Source of the DNA: a virus
Length of the DNA: 31,671 nt
IMG/VR virus record: IMGVR_UViG_3300009155_000158
Location: 1-31,671 of that record
Strand: one strand, 5' to 3'
Position numbers and translations under genes: made by a program. Below, piece after piece: positions 6,865 to 14,256 of this stretch. Numbering within the stretch: the first letter of the stretch is position 1; the number at the start of each line of letters is the position of its first letter. The notes below the pieces were generated by a model. It had not been told where the DNA came from. It ran no database searches and was given only the letters and a program-made list of their open reading frames with translations.

Positions 6865-7719
6865 ATGGCTTACCCTACGATTGACGCCCCCTACGGGCTA
6901 AAGCCGATCAACTTGATCGGTGGTCAGGTGTTTGCGGGTTCAACCCGTGAAGTGCCTATTCAGTATGGCGATGCGACAAGCATCTTCTACGGTGACTTTG
7001 TAAAACTTGTTCAAGGCAATGCTACTCGCGCTGCTGTTACTACCAGTGGTACAGGTCTGGGTCTGGTCGGGGTCTTCCTCGGCTGCTCGTTCACGAACCC
7101 GCTGACAAAACAGAAGCAGTTCCAGCAGTATTGGCCCGGTGGCACTCTGTCTGGTGACGCAGTTGCTATTGTTTGCGATGACCCGGATACGGTCTTCAAA
7201 GCGGCAGTTGTGTCTGGCACGACCGTTATGGCTTCTGGTAGCTATGCCATGATTGGGCAGAACTACTCGATGGTTAACGGTACAGGCAGCACTGCCACCG
7301 GCAACTCAGCCAATGCGCTGTTGTACTCGGCCACCCTTACCACGGCTGCTTTCCCGGTTCGTGTTGTTGGCGTGAACCCTGACACTGGTGTGCCTATCTC
7401 GGCTACGGGCTCGTCTTCGTCTACGACTATCACTCTTACCGGAACTGGCCTGCCTTCGGCTATTCTGGCTGGTACTGATGTGTCGTATATTGCAGGTGGT
7501 TCGTCACCGACTGGTCAGATCATTCGTACTGGCTCGTTTGTCACTACTGCTGCCGCAGCGGGCGCTACCTCTGTAACGATCAACGTCGCCACTAGTTCGC
7601 TTGGTGGTACTGCTACGACGATCCCCAGCAATTCTACGATTGTGTTTACGCAGTTCCCGGAGATGTTGGTCAAGATCAACTTTGCCGTGCATTCGTATTA
7701 CACTGCCACAGCAGTCTAA
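6865..7719 (+). CDS. capsid decoration-type protein with beta-rich insertion
   Basis: A 284-residue protein immediately before the major capsid gene, with a strong ribosome binding site (AAAGGAG). The N-terminus (YGLKPINLIGGQVFAGSTRE) and the strands around 30-165 look like a small all-beta decoration or head-stabilising protein. Residues about 170-262 are Ser/Thr/Gly-rich and look like a separate Ig-like or carbohydrate-binding-type beta insert (ATGSSSSTTITLTGTGLP). The chain returns to the core with FPEMLVKINFAVHSYY. The codon use is more GC-rich than the flanking genes in the insert. The likely role is coating the capsid surface, with the insert exposed. No domain name can be given with certainty. 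Confidence 0.65.
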   Translation: MAYPTIDAPYGLKPINLIGGQVFAGSTREVPIQYGDATSIFYGDFVKLVQGNATRAAVTTSGTGLGLVGVFLGCSFTNPLTKQKQFQQYWPGGTLSGDAVAIVCDDPDTVFKAAVVSGTTVMASGSYAMIGQNYSMVNGTGSTATGNSANALLYSATLTTAAFPVRVVGVNPDTGVPISATGSSSSTTITLTGTGLPSAILAGTDVSYIAGGSSPTGQIIRTGSFVTTAAAAGATSVTINVATSSLGGTATTIPSNSTIVFTQFPEMLVKINFAVHSYYTATAV

Positions 7720-7730
7720 GGAGCTAAATC

Positions 7731-8642
7731 ATGGCTATTTCACGCGCACAACTACTTAAAGAACTCCTGCCTGGACTGAACGCACTGTTTGGTCTGGAGT
7801 ATGCTCGTTACGGCGAAGAGCATAAGGAAATCTACGACACCGAGACTTCAGAGCGCAGCTTTGAAGAGGAAACCAAACTGTCTGGCTTCTCTGCCGCTCC
7901 GGTAAAGAACGAAGGCTCTGCCATTGCTTATGACAATGGTCAGGAAGCTTGGACTGCTCGATACAACCACGAAACCATTGCCCTGGGTTTCTCCATCACC
8001 GAAGAAGCGATGGAAGATAACTTGTATGACAGCCTGTCGGCTCGTTATACAAAGGCTTTGGCTCGCGGTATGGCATACACCAAGCAGGTTAAAGCTGCTG
8101 CGGTCATCAACAACGGTTTCAGCGCCGGTGTTACTTATGGTGACGGTGTGTCTTTGTTCTCGACGGCTCACCCGCTTGTCTCCGGTGGCACTAACAGCAA
8201 TCGTCCTGCAATTGCTGCTGACCTGAACGAAACTTCATTGGAAAGCGCAGTAATTCAAATTGCAGCGTGGACAGATGAGCGTTCGTTGCTGATCGCCGCT
8301 AAGCCCAAGAAGCTGATCATTCCTCCGGCTCTGATGTTCGTTGCTACTCGTCTGTTGGAAACGTCGTTGCGTGTTGGCACGACTGACAACGATATCAACG
8401 CCATCAAGAACAATGGTTCGATTCCGGAGGGCTACACGGTCAATCACTTCTTGACCGACACCAACGGCTGGTATCTGACCACCGACGTTCCTAACGGCCT
8501 GAAGCACTTTGTGCGGACTCCGTTGAGCACGTCGATGGACGGTGACTTTGACACGGGCAATACCCGCTACAAGGCCCGTGAGCGTTATAGCTTCGGTGTT
8601 AGCGATCCGCTGGGTATCTTTGGTTCGCCCGGTTCGTCCTGA
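7731..8642 (+). CDS. major capsid protein (Mu gpT-type, HK97 fold)
   Basis: A 303-residue main shell subunit. The N-arm (LLKELLPGLNALFGLEYARY) leads to the E-loop region with YDTETSERSFEEETKLSGF and GFSITEEAMEDNLYD, which fit the Mu-like major head subunit gpT family. LFSTAHPLVSGG and SLLIAAKPKKLIIPPALMFV are also typical of that family. The length is normal. It has an AAGGAG ribosome binding site and the codon use of a highly expressed gene, and a strong terminator follows 15 bases after its stop. This suggests it ends a transcription unit and is strongly expressed. The co-chaperonin at 5068-5472 is its likely folding helper. Confidence 0.9.
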   Translation: MAISRAQLLKELLPGLNALFGLEYARYGEEHKEIYDTETSERSFEEETKLSGFSAAPVKNEGSAIAYDNGQEAWTARYNHETIALGFSITEEAMEDNLYDSLSARYTKALARGMAYTKQVKAAAVINNGFSAGVTYGDGVSLFSTAHPLVSGGTNSNRPAIAADLNETSLESAVIQIAAWTDERSLLIAAKPKKLIIPPALMFVATRLLETSLRVGTTDNDINAIKNNGSIPEGYTVNHFLTDTNGWYLTTDVPNGLKHFVRTPLSTSMDGDFDTGNTRYKARERYSFGVSDPLGIFGSPGSS

Positions 8643-8656
8643 TCGAACTGCAAGAC

Positions 8657-8681
8657 AAAGCCCACTTCGGTGGGTTTTTTT
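8657..8681 (+). terminator. rho-independent terminator after major capsid gene
   Basis: The stem CCCAC (8661-8665) / GTGGG (8670-8674) closes on a TTCG tetraloop. It is extended by AAAG against the T run and followed by six T's. It sits 15 bases past the capsid stop and would end the terminase-capsid unit. Confidence 0.85.
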
Positions 8682-8694
8682 ACGTCTATACTTG

Positions 8695-8723
8695 TTGCGT
8701 TTAAAAAGTATATATGCTATAAA
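8695..8723 (+). promoter_or_regulatory. promoter P2 with extended -10
   Basis: TTGCGT (8695-8700), a 17-base spacer ending in TGC, then TATAAA (8718-8723). The TGn extended -10 and the 8-mer TATGCTAT (8713-8720) are shared with the promoter at 643-672. It lies just past the terminator, so it would restart transcription of the accessory, fibre and internal-protein genes. Confidence 0.55.
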
Positions 8724-8728
8724 CAGTT

Positions 8729-8784
8729 ACCGGATCACCGGTACATCAAACCGCTCCGGTCGGGCGACATGCAGATTGATGTAC
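8729..8784 (+). promoter_or_regulatory. structured leader with nested inverted repeats
   Basis: GTACATCAA (8741-8749) pairs perfectly with TTGATGTAC (8776-8784). Inside, ACCG (8750-8753) pairs with CGGT (8757-8760). A competing hairpin, ACCGG-ATCA-CCGGT (8729-8742), overlaps the left arm. The element lies between the promoter and the TGAGGA ribosome binding site (8797-8802) of the next gene. It may stabilise the mRNA, control translation, or be a protein-binding site in DNA. Confidence 0.5.
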
Positions 8785-8809
8785 TTAACTCGCATGTGAG
8801 GAAAATTAA

Positions 8810-9292
8810 ATGGCTGTAGCTACCCACCTTGGCCCCTGGCTGCTCGGTACTGTCAAAGACACGACCGGCACGACCGCAGGCACTCTCCGCAACGTCGGCA
8901 CCACCGTTAGCACGCAGTCCAAAGCTGTTCTGTACACGGACATCACCGCCGGAACCTACGCATTTACGATTCCTGCCGGGTCAATGATCATGCAGGCGTT
9001 GTTTAATACCACCGTCGCCTACGCGACAACTACCCCGACGTATGCGTTGTTCGTTAATGGCACGGCTATTAACACCGCAGCTAACGGCAGTGTGTTCACA
9101 AACACCGGCACGGTTTCTCTTCTGTTGGGCAACAACAGTGCTGCTGCGGCTGTTCTGTGCAACAACGTCGGAACCACGGATGCGGTCATTACTTTCACGC
9201 AAGCTAACGTCACCGCCACTTCAGGTGCTGGTACGCTGATTCTTGTTTACACGGTGCGTAACGCTGACGGTACTTACGGCGCTGCTAGCTAA
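8810..9292 (+). CDS. beta-rich virion protein (decoration or fibre type)
   Basis: A 160-residue protein rich in Thr, Ala, Gly and Val with regular strand-turn periodicity (TLRNVGTTVSTQSKAVLYTD, GTYAFTIPAGSMIMQALFNT, TFTQANVTATSGAGTLILVY) and one or no charged residue per strand. It looks like a single beta-sandwich or jelly-roll, as in phage decoration, fibre or needle-like proteins. It is the first gene after the predicted promoter P2, with TGAGGA at suitable spacing. No diagnostic family motif was recognised. A structural role is inferred from composition and place. Confidence 0.7.
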   Translation: MAVATHLGPWLLGTVKDTTGTTAGTLRNVGTTVSTQSKAVLYTDITAGTYAFTIPAGSMIMQALFNTTVAYATTTPTYALFVNGTAINTAANGSVFTNTGTVSLLLGNNSAAAAVLCNNVGTTDAVITFTQANVTATSGAGTLILVYTVRNADGTYGAAS

Positions 9293-9304
9293 TTGGAGTA
9301 GATC

Positions 9305-9562
9305 ATGGGTAAACAGACTAACTACAGTCCTACGTTCCCCATGTTCCCTGCGGGAGCGGCACTGGTTACCACTAGCGACACGGTAAACCTACCCAACCCC
9401 TCAGTGATCTATGTTGGTGGTGCGGGTGCTGTTCAAGTGACCACCACAAATGGAGATACCGTACTTTTCAGTGGTTTGACTGCTGGAAGCGTTATCCCTG
9501 TGCAGGTTATTCGTGTGTGGACAACAGGTCTTACAGCATCACTGCTGATTAGGATTTACTAA
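9305..9562 (+). CDS. small beta-rich virion protein
   Basis: An 85-residue protein in which VIYVGGAGAVQVTTTNGDTV and VLFSGLTAGSVIPVQVIRVW form a compact beta domain after a Pro/Phe-rich N-terminus (YSPTFPMFPAG). Small proteins with this GGAG..V pattern recur near capsid or fibre genes in phages, but I cannot name the family. The gene has a GGAG ribosome binding site. The next gene begins at the base after its stop, which indicates co-translation with the propeller protein. Confidence 0.7.
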   Translation: MGKQTNYSPTFPMFPAGAALVTTSDTVNLPNPSVIYVGGAGAVQVTTTNGDTVLFSGLTAGSVIPVQVIRVWTTGLTASLLIRIY

Positions 9563-10468
9563 GTGGCATTCGGGTATAACTTTGGTCTTCCCTCTTATGG
9601 CTGGAGAGCCGGGGGTGCCCCTACTGGTTCAATACAAGCTATATTTGGGTATGGTTCTCCCAATACTGCAATAACCAATCTTGTGTCCAATACAGGTGTA
9701 GTGTCTACGGACACTACTGGCGTAGGAACTGCTAGAAATAGTTTAGCTGCCGCTGGGTATGGGACTGATAAAGCTATATTTGGATATGGTGACACTGGCT
9801 CTAATGTTTCTATAACTAATAAAGTGTCCAATACGGGCGTGGTAGCTACGGACACTACTGGAGTTGGAACTCCTCGGTATTCTTTAGCTGCTGCTGGTTA
9901 TGGAACTGATAAAGCTATATTTGGGTATGGTTTTGACGACAGTAGTTATACTTCAGTAACTAATAAAGTGTCCAATACAGGTGTAGTGGCTACGGATACC
10001 GCAGGTGTTGGAACTGCTAGGTCTTATTTAGCTGCCGCTGGTTATGGAACCGATAAGGCTATATTTGGGTATGGTTCTGGTGCGATAACCAATCTTGTGT
10101 CCAATACAGGTGTAGTGTCTACGGACACTACTGGCGTAGGAACTGCTAGAAATAGTTTAGCTGCCGCTGGTTATGGAACCGATAAGGCTGTATTTGGGTA
10201 TGGTGTTACCAGCGTTAATGTTTCTATAACTAATAAAGTATCCAATACGGGCGTAGTAGCTACAGATACTACTGGAGTTGGAACTGCTAGGAGCGTTTTA
10301 GCTGCCGCTGGTTATGGTGCTGGGCAAGCAATATTCGGTTATGGGTATGGTGGTGCCACTTTTGTTTCTATGACTAATAAAGTATCCAATACGGGCGTAG
10401 TAGCTACAGATACTACTGGAGTTGGAACTGCTAGGTCTAGTTTAGCTGCCTCTAGTTTTGGATCGTAA
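9563..10468 (+). CDS. six-repeat kelch-like beta-propeller protein
   Basis: After 25 residues the whole 301-residue protein is six tandem units (residues 26-70, 71-117, 118-165, 166-208, 209-255, 256-301). Each runs AIFGYG, a variable 4-10 residue loop, TN(K/L)VSNTGVV, TDTTGVGTAR, then LAAAGYGTDK. The pattern 'R..LAAAGYG.DKAIFGYG' resembles kelch blades, and six units would close a propeller. The variable loops between AIFGYG and TN lie together on one face and could bind a receptor. The GTG start directly abuts the previous stop. Codon use is AT-rich compared with its neighbours. A capsid- or tail-borne recognition protein is inferred; no enzyme residues were seen. Confidence 0.72.
   Translation: MAFGYNFGLPSYGWRAGGAPTGSIQAIFGYGSPNTAITNLVSNTGVVSTDTTGVGTARNSLAAAGYGTDKAIFGYGDTGSNVSITNKVSNTGVVATDTTGVGTPRYSLAAAGYGTDKAIFGYGFDDSSYTSVTNKVSNTGVVATDTAGVGTARSYLAAAGYGTDKAIFGYGSGAITNLVSNTGVVSTDTTGVGTARNSLAAAGYGTDKAVFGYGVTSVNVSITNKVSNTGVVATDTTGVGTARSVLAAAGYGAGQAIFGYGYGGATFVSMTNKVSNTGVVATDTTGVGTARSSLAASSFGS
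9638..10468 (+). repeat. six tandem coding repeats of 129-144 bp
   Basis: The units are 135, 141, 144, 129, 141 and 138 bp long. An 86-bp block is identical between units 1 and 4 (9671-9756 and 10085-10170). A 63-bp block is identical between units 5 and 6 (10229-10291 and 10373-10435). This indicates recent duplication or gene conversion. Confidence 0.9.
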
Positions 10469-10471
10469 ATC

Positions 10472-11059
10472 ATGGCCGTTAAACTAAACTCAGAATTTAA
10501 CTACCGATATCAAGTTATCGGAGAGACTCCTTGGGAGAAGATCAAGACTCTCAAGGGTTTCTTGGAAGGACGGATACGTGCCGCTGCGTTGGAGAAGGTA
10601 GCTGATCTCAAGCATCAAGCCCTGGTTCTGGAGGTTGAACACCTCATCCGTATTGATGCTTTGCCTCATATAATCTTAACCAAGCAAGCTGAACTGCTAG
10701 AGCTTGAGTCCCATCTCCCTATCCAAGCAGAAGCGTTTGAGTTAAATCGGGAAGAAATTGAGATGCTCAAGCGGCTCTTGGCTGAGTTGTACGAGATTGC
10801 AGAACGCATCCCCGGTTACACCGATGAGCAGATGTTTGAAGCTAACGCAGCAAATGAGTTTACTGTCACTATTGGCAGAGACATCCAAGCTGAGATCATT
10901 GCAAACGGTCGGCCATCTCCCGCCAAGCTGCGTAATGCCATGAGTAACCCACACACTTTTGCTGCTTTGCAACAATGCGGGTTTATTCCGGCAGAGGCGG
11001 TGTTGCTTGTAGGTAGCAATAACCCCCTTCAAATCGAGTTGAAGCCAAATGTCTCTTGA
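10472..11059 (+). CDS. helical virion-module protein of unknown function
   Basis: A 195-residue, mainly alpha-helical protein. The N-terminus has FNYRYQVIGETPWEKIKTLK and GFLEGRIRAAALEKVADLKH. Long amphipathic helices follow (LTKQAELLELESHLPIQAEA, LNREEIEMLKRLLAELYEIA; about 65-130), probably a coiled coil. The C-terminal third is more compact (NPHTFAALQQCGFIPAEAVL). I recall relatives in aquatic podoviruses but no assigned function. The gene follows the propeller gene by three bases and overlaps the next gene by eleven, so it is expressed in the same unit. A chaperone or linker for the neighbouring surface proteins is possible but unproven. Confidence 0.7.
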   Translation: MAVKLNSEFNYRYQVIGETPWEKIKTLKGFLEGRIRAAALEKVADLKHQALVLEVEHLIRIDALPHIILTKQAELLELESHLPIQAEAFELNREEIEMLKRLLAELYEIAERIPGYTDEQMFEANAANEFTVTIGRDIQAEIIANGRPSPAKLRNAMSNPHTFAALQQCGFIPAEAVLLVGSNNPLQIELKPNVS

Positions 11060-11297
11060 GTCCATCGTAGCTTTCGTCGGCGCGGCCCTCCTTCCTGTAC
11101 TGGGGTACTTCTTGAAAACTGTCATCGAAGATGTCAAAGAGCTACGGCATGATCTAGCAGAATTCAAGGCCGATGTCCCAAAGGTGTATACTCCCAAAAC
11201 AGAGTTTGACCGGGACTTTAATCGGATCATGGAGCGCTTTGATCGCTTAGACCAGAAGCTTGACAGTGTTATCAATACTCGACGCAAGGAAGACTGA
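11049..11297 (+). CDS. small membrane-anchored coiled-coil protein (holin/lysis candidate)
   Basis: The 82-residue protein has one N-terminal hydrophobic segment (about residues 4-24, SIVAFVGAALLPVLGYFLKT) followed by a charged coiled coil (VIEDVKELRHDLAEFKADVP; FNRIMERFDRLDQKLDSVIN). One membrane span plus a heptad tail resembles holin- or XhlA-like phage membrane proteins, with the order of parts reversed from XhlA. No lysozyme lies beside it, so a lysis role is only a guess; a virion or injection-related membrane role is equally possible. It overlaps the previous gene by eleven bases. Confidence 0.65.
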   Translation: MSLESIVAFVGAALLPVLGYFLKTVIEDVKELRHDLAEFKADVPKVYTPKTEFDRDFNRIMERFDRLDQKLDSVINTRRKED

Positions 11298-11298
11298 C

Positions 11299-11793
11299 AT
11301 GCCTTCAACCAGCAAAAAACAGCATAACTTCATGGAAGCTATTGCTCATTCTCCCGCCTTTGCTAGGAAGGTTGGTGTTCCTCAATCTGTAGGCCGGGAG
11401 TTTAGCATTGCTGACAAAGGCCGTAAATTTGCTAAAGGTGGTGATATGGCTACTAAAGGTATGAATATGGGCGGCATGGCTAAAGGCGGCATGTCCATGA
11501 AAATGGGTAGTACCCGGAAAATGGCCGAGGGCGGCATGATGGATAAAGCCCAAGACAAAGCCATGATTAAAAAAGCATTTAAACAGCACGATATGCAAGA
11601 GCATATGGGCGGTAAGGGCACTACCTTAAAGCTAGCCAAAGGCGGTATGCACACCATGCCTAATGGAAAAATGATGAAGAATTCAGCCATGAAAATGGCG
11701 TCGGGTGGTTTCACCAAAGAAGCCGATGGGATTGCTCGTCAAGGTAAGACACAAGCAACGCAGATTAAAATGAAGCGCGGCGGCGGCTGCTAA
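11299..11793 (+). CDS. Met/Gly/Lys-rich basic protein with repeated xxGG motifs
   Basis: A 164-residue strongly basic protein. The first part (KKQHNFMEAIAHSPAFARKV, GVPQSVGREFSIADKGRKF) is a conserved phage domain I have seen but cannot name. The rest is low complexity with six copies of an aromatic/Met-Ala-x-Gly-Gly type motif (FAKGG, MAKGG, MAEGG, LAKGG, MASGG, MKRGG). It ends in Gly-Gly-Gly-Cys. The segment ADGIARQGKT near the end is related to the C-terminal tag of the next two genes. The ATG at 11299 follows AAGGA, one base past the previous stop; an upstream in-frame start at 11260 has no ribosome binding site. DNA- or RNA-binding in the head or an internal virion role is inferred from charge. 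Confidence 0.75.
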   Translation: MPSTSKKQHNFMEAIAHSPAFARKVGVPQSVGREFSIADKGRKFAKGGDMATKGMNMGGMAKGGMSMKMGSTRKMAEGGMMDKAQDKAMIKKAFKQHDMQEHMGGKGTTLKLAKGGMHTMPNGKMMKNSAMKMASGGFTKEADGIARQGKTQATQIKMKRGGGC

Positions 11794-11801
11794 GGACTAT
11801 C

Positions 11802-13163
11802 ATGGCAAAACCTGTAAATGCAATGACGGGGGATGCCCCGGACGGTCAAAATCCGGATAAGAAGTATGTCCCCAAAGCTGCGGAAATGAGGTTTAAATAC
11901 GCGCCTCCACCGCCTCCTAAGCCAAATCCAAAGGATGAGGGCATCTTTACAGAAGAGATGTTACGTCGGTCTGGTGGCAAGATGAAAGAACCGCCATATG
12001 ACCCGGAAGGGAAGAAGCGTGGTGGCTCTATCAAGAAACGTCGCTTTGATGAAGGCGGTGAAGTAGAAGATAAAGCCGCTGGCCTTAAAGCCTCAAAGGG
12101 TGAAGATGTAGGCTTCTTTAAACGCTTGATGATGGGCAACATTGATCAGCCCGGATCTGAGGCGTATGAAAAGTTTGGCGCTGGTCGAGGCAAAGCCGCT
12201 AGGGAAGCCGAGGTTGAAACGGCTCGAGAAAGCGGGCGAACTGCTGAGCGATATAAACCTGCTGCCGTTGAGTCTGAAAAGCCTGTAGCGCCTGTAGCAA
12301 GCAAACCAGACAAGTATTCGGATTTTGGAGACAACGGTGACGTAGGTACTATTGAGTACAGTCCTGTCAATAAACCCACTGTTAAGCCAACTGTTCGACC
12401 GACTATCTCCTCGTCGGATAGGCCAATGCCTCCCGTTAGCGCGGGAAACCCTCGTGATGCCGAAAAAGGCATGAGCCGTGGAAGGCGAGACACCGATACG
12501 CGGAACGCAGAACAAGGCATGAGTCGCGGCATGAGGGGTGAAGGCCCGCCATCTGCTTCTCGGGATTACAAAGCTGAAGAAAAGCAACGACAAGACGCAG
12601 AAGCGGATTACAAACGGATCACTAAGCCTGGAAGAGATGCTATTGAGGGCGTCTATCCTGAAGAGTTGTTGATTCCCGGTGGCAAAGCAGCCAAGTATGG
12701 TTTAAATGCATTAAAAGGTGCAGCCAAACCTGTTGGTTCCACCAGTCGCGCTCTTGCTGAATATGAGACGCCAATTACCTTTCTAGGGAAGGGCGCACAA
12801 AAGAACGTCACTCCAATGGAGCGACTGGCTACTGATCGAGCCAAGCGTTTGACCTATGACGAAGCGCAAGGCATAGCATCTAATGCTACACCTCGCGTTG
12901 GCGGGCCTAAAGCTCAAGCCGAGAGAGAAGTTGCAGAGACTATTGCAAGGCTGAAGCAGTCTAAGTCTGGCGGGTCTTCCGGTGCCCCTGTGCGGCAGCG
13001 GTCTCCAAAAGACATGACAAGCTTTAAATCAGCAGATGAGTTAGGGATTGATTTTAAACGTGGAGGCAACATTAAGCGTTATGCCTCTGGTGGTTCAGTA
13101 TCAGCGTCTAGCCGTGGTGACGGATGCGCTCAACGTGGCAAAACTCGTGGAACAATGAGGTAA
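11802..13163 (+). CDS. large disordered basic protein with GG motifs and C-terminal tag
   Basis: A 453-residue, Lys/Arg/Pro/Gly-rich and mostly disordered protein. Two short repeats, DAEKGMSRGRRDTDTR and NAEQGMSRGMRGE, lie near residues 222-247. A hydrophobic stretch, EELLIPGGKAAKYGLNALKG, sits near residues 286-305 and resembles sequences in toxin or internal phage proteins. GG motifs occur at KKRGGSI, FDEGGEV, FKRGGNI and YASGGSV. The last 20 or so residues (SSRGDGCAQRGKTRGTMR) recur almost unchanged at the end of the next gene. The start has a ribosome binding site (AAGGA). No enzymatic motif was found; an internal or assembly role in the virion is inferred from its neighbours. Confidence 0.7.
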   Translation: MAKPVNAMTGDAPDGQNPDKKYVPKAAEMRFKYAPPPPPKPNPKDEGIFTEEMLRRSGGKMKEPPYDPEGKKRGGSIKKRRFDEGGEVEDKAAGLKASKGEDVGFFKRLMMGNIDQPGSEAYEKFGAGRGKAAREAEVETARESGRTAERYKPAAVESEKPVAPVASKPDKYSDFGDNGDVGTIEYSPVNKPTVKPTVRPTISSSDRPMPPVSAGNPRDAEKGMSRGRRDTDTRNAEQGMSRGMRGEGPPSASRDYKAEEKQRQDAEADYKRITKPGRDAIEGVYPEELLIPGGKAAKYGLNALKGAAKPVGSTSRALAEYETPITFLGKGAQKNVTPMERLATDRAKRLTYDEAQGIASNATPRVGGPKAQAEREVAETIARLKQSKSGGSSGAPVRQRSPKDMTSFKSADELGIDFKRGGNIKRYASGGSVSASSRGDGCAQRGKTRGTMR

Positions 13164-13168
13164 TCATG
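13072..13168 (+). repeat. C-terminal tag and ribosome-binding-site cassette, copy 1
   Basis: Encodes KRYASGGSV...DGCAQRGKTRGTMR, the stop, the ribosome binding site and the next start. The last 23 bases (13146-13168) are identical to 14234-14256. The tag's Met-Arg codons (ATGAGG) form part of the ribosome binding site of the next gene. Confidence 0.85.
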
Positions 13169-14251
13169 GCTAAGATGAGACGTTTTGACAATGGTGGTGG
13201 AGTCGGGCTTGATTTTGGCCCATCTCCGTCATATCAAACCCCGGCAGATCATTTCACCAATCTTCCGTCTGGAAGCCCGCAGCAGTTCAATGCTATGCGT
13301 AGTGCAATTGGCTTGTCGCCTATGGAGGATTCCAACGACAATGATGCCAATATACAAAAAGCAAAAGCTATGATGGGTTCTATTGTTGGTTTAACACCCA
13401 ACGATAACAACTACTCATTGCAAGATGCTATTTCTCAACTAAGGGGTCAGTACTCTGCTCCGGCTCAGCCAATTGTACAAGCCCCCCCGCCTCCTATAGC
13501 CTCCAGTCCGGAGCCGGACTTTATGGCCGGTTTTTCTCCGTCAATGAGGGCTCGTTTTGCGGCAAATCAAGCCCGCAGCAAACCAGAGGGGCCGGATCAA
13601 GAAAGAGCTTTGATGGCTCGTTTTGAGGCAAATCAAGCGAGAGCCAATGCCAAGCGGGATTTGGGCATGAAGAGCGGTGGTGGCGTTAAGGCCAAAGGCA
13701 GTAAGGTCAAGAAGTTTGCTGAAGGTGGTGAAATTGATAACGATTTTGGAGCCATGAACGAAGGCCCAGCTGGTGATGACTCTTACACTCCAGCCCCCAA
13801 AGCAGAACCCAAGACACGCGGAGAAGCCTTCCGCGCTGCTCGTGCTGCCGGTGACAAGACGTTTGAGTTTGAGGGCAAGAAATACACCACTGAACTAGCC
13901 AAGCCAAAATCTGCCGCTAAGGAAGAAGCTCCCAAATTTGCTTCTGCTAAAAGCCCTGGCATCATGCAACGGATGCGTGACGCAGATGCGGCGATGGTGA
14001 AGTCTGCACAAGCAAAAACTAGGCAAGGTAACGCTGATCTTGGCAGTGCCAATGCAGGGCCGTCAGGAACTGGCGGCAGGCTTACCGGCGACCGCATGTC
14101 CCCGGCGTATGGTCAAGGGCGGGTAAATCCTGACACCTTGCTTCCCATGAAAAAAGGCGGCTCTGTCAAAAAATTTGCTTCCGGTGGTTCAGTTTCTAGT
14201 CGGGCTGATGGTTGCGCTCAGCGGGGCAAGACCCGTGGAACAATGAGGTAA
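13166..14251 (+). CDS. disordered basic protein with GG motifs and C-terminal tag
   Basis: A 361-residue, Ala/Pro/Lys/Gly-rich and largely disordered protein. An internal repeat, MRARFAANQARSKPEGPDQE and MARFEANQARANAKRD, lies near residues 128-170. GG motifs occur at RFDNGGGV, MKSGGGV, FAEGGEI, MKKGGSV and FASGGSV. The C-terminal tag (RADGCAQRGKTRGTMR) is nearly identical to that of the previous gene. The ATG at 13166 fits the duplicated AATGAGGTAATC ribosome-binding sequence; an in-frame start at 13124 lies inside the previous gene and is unlikely. The fusion-like reuse of one tag in consecutive genes suggests a common address or attachment signal. The function is unknown. Confidence 0.72.
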   Translation: MAKMRRFDNGGGVGLDFGPSPSYQTPADHFTNLPSGSPQQFNAMRSAIGLSPMEDSNDNDANIQKAKAMMGSIVGLTPNDNNYSLQDAISQLRGQYSAPAQPIVQAPPPPIASSPEPDFMAGFSPSMRARFAANQARSKPEGPDQERALMARFEANQARANAKRDLGMKSGGGVKAKGSKVKKFAEGGEIDNDFGAMNEGPAGDDSYTPAPKAEPKTRGEAFRAARAAGDKTFEFEGKKYTTELAKPKSAAKEEAPKFASAKSPGIMQRMRDADAAMVKSAQAKTRQGNADLGSANAGPSGTGGRLTGDRMSPAYGQGRVNPDTLLPMKKGGSVKKFASGGSVSSRADGCAQRGKTRGTMR

Positions 14252-14256
14252 TCATG
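14174..14256 (+). repeat. C-terminal tag and ribosome-binding-site cassette, copy 2
   Basis: The second copy of the tag cassette, with KKFASGGSV...DGCAQRGKTRGTMR, stop, ribosome binding site and next ATG. It is diverged at silent positions from copy 1 upstream of 14234 but identical over the last 23 bases, which points to selection on the tag and on the translation signal. Confidence 0.85.

Noticed and set aside
9638-10468. CRISPR array or diversity-generating retroelement target
   Set aside because: The repeats are coding, 129-144 bp long, in one open frame and without short spacers. No reverse transcriptase or template repeat was seen.
11049-11297. Firm holin assignment
   Set aside because: One membrane segment plus a coiled coil is suggestive, but no endolysin or spanin is adjacent, so it was kept as a candidate only.
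10742-11308. 188-codon minus-strand ORF
   Set aside because: It lies antisense to three convincing, tightly coupled + strand genes, has no promoter or ribosome binding site, and shows a Ser/Cys/Arg-rich translation typical of antisense reading.
12093-12593. 166-codon minus-strand ORF (and a 128-codon one in another frame)
   Set aside because: Both are antisense shadows of the disordered basic protein at 11802-13163; the low-complexity + strand coding gives open antisense frames.
13106-13120. RGD integrin-type tripeptide in the C-terminal tag
   Set aside because: The neighbouring copy reads RAD, so the tripeptide is not conserved. A eukaryotic adhesion role makes no sense here.
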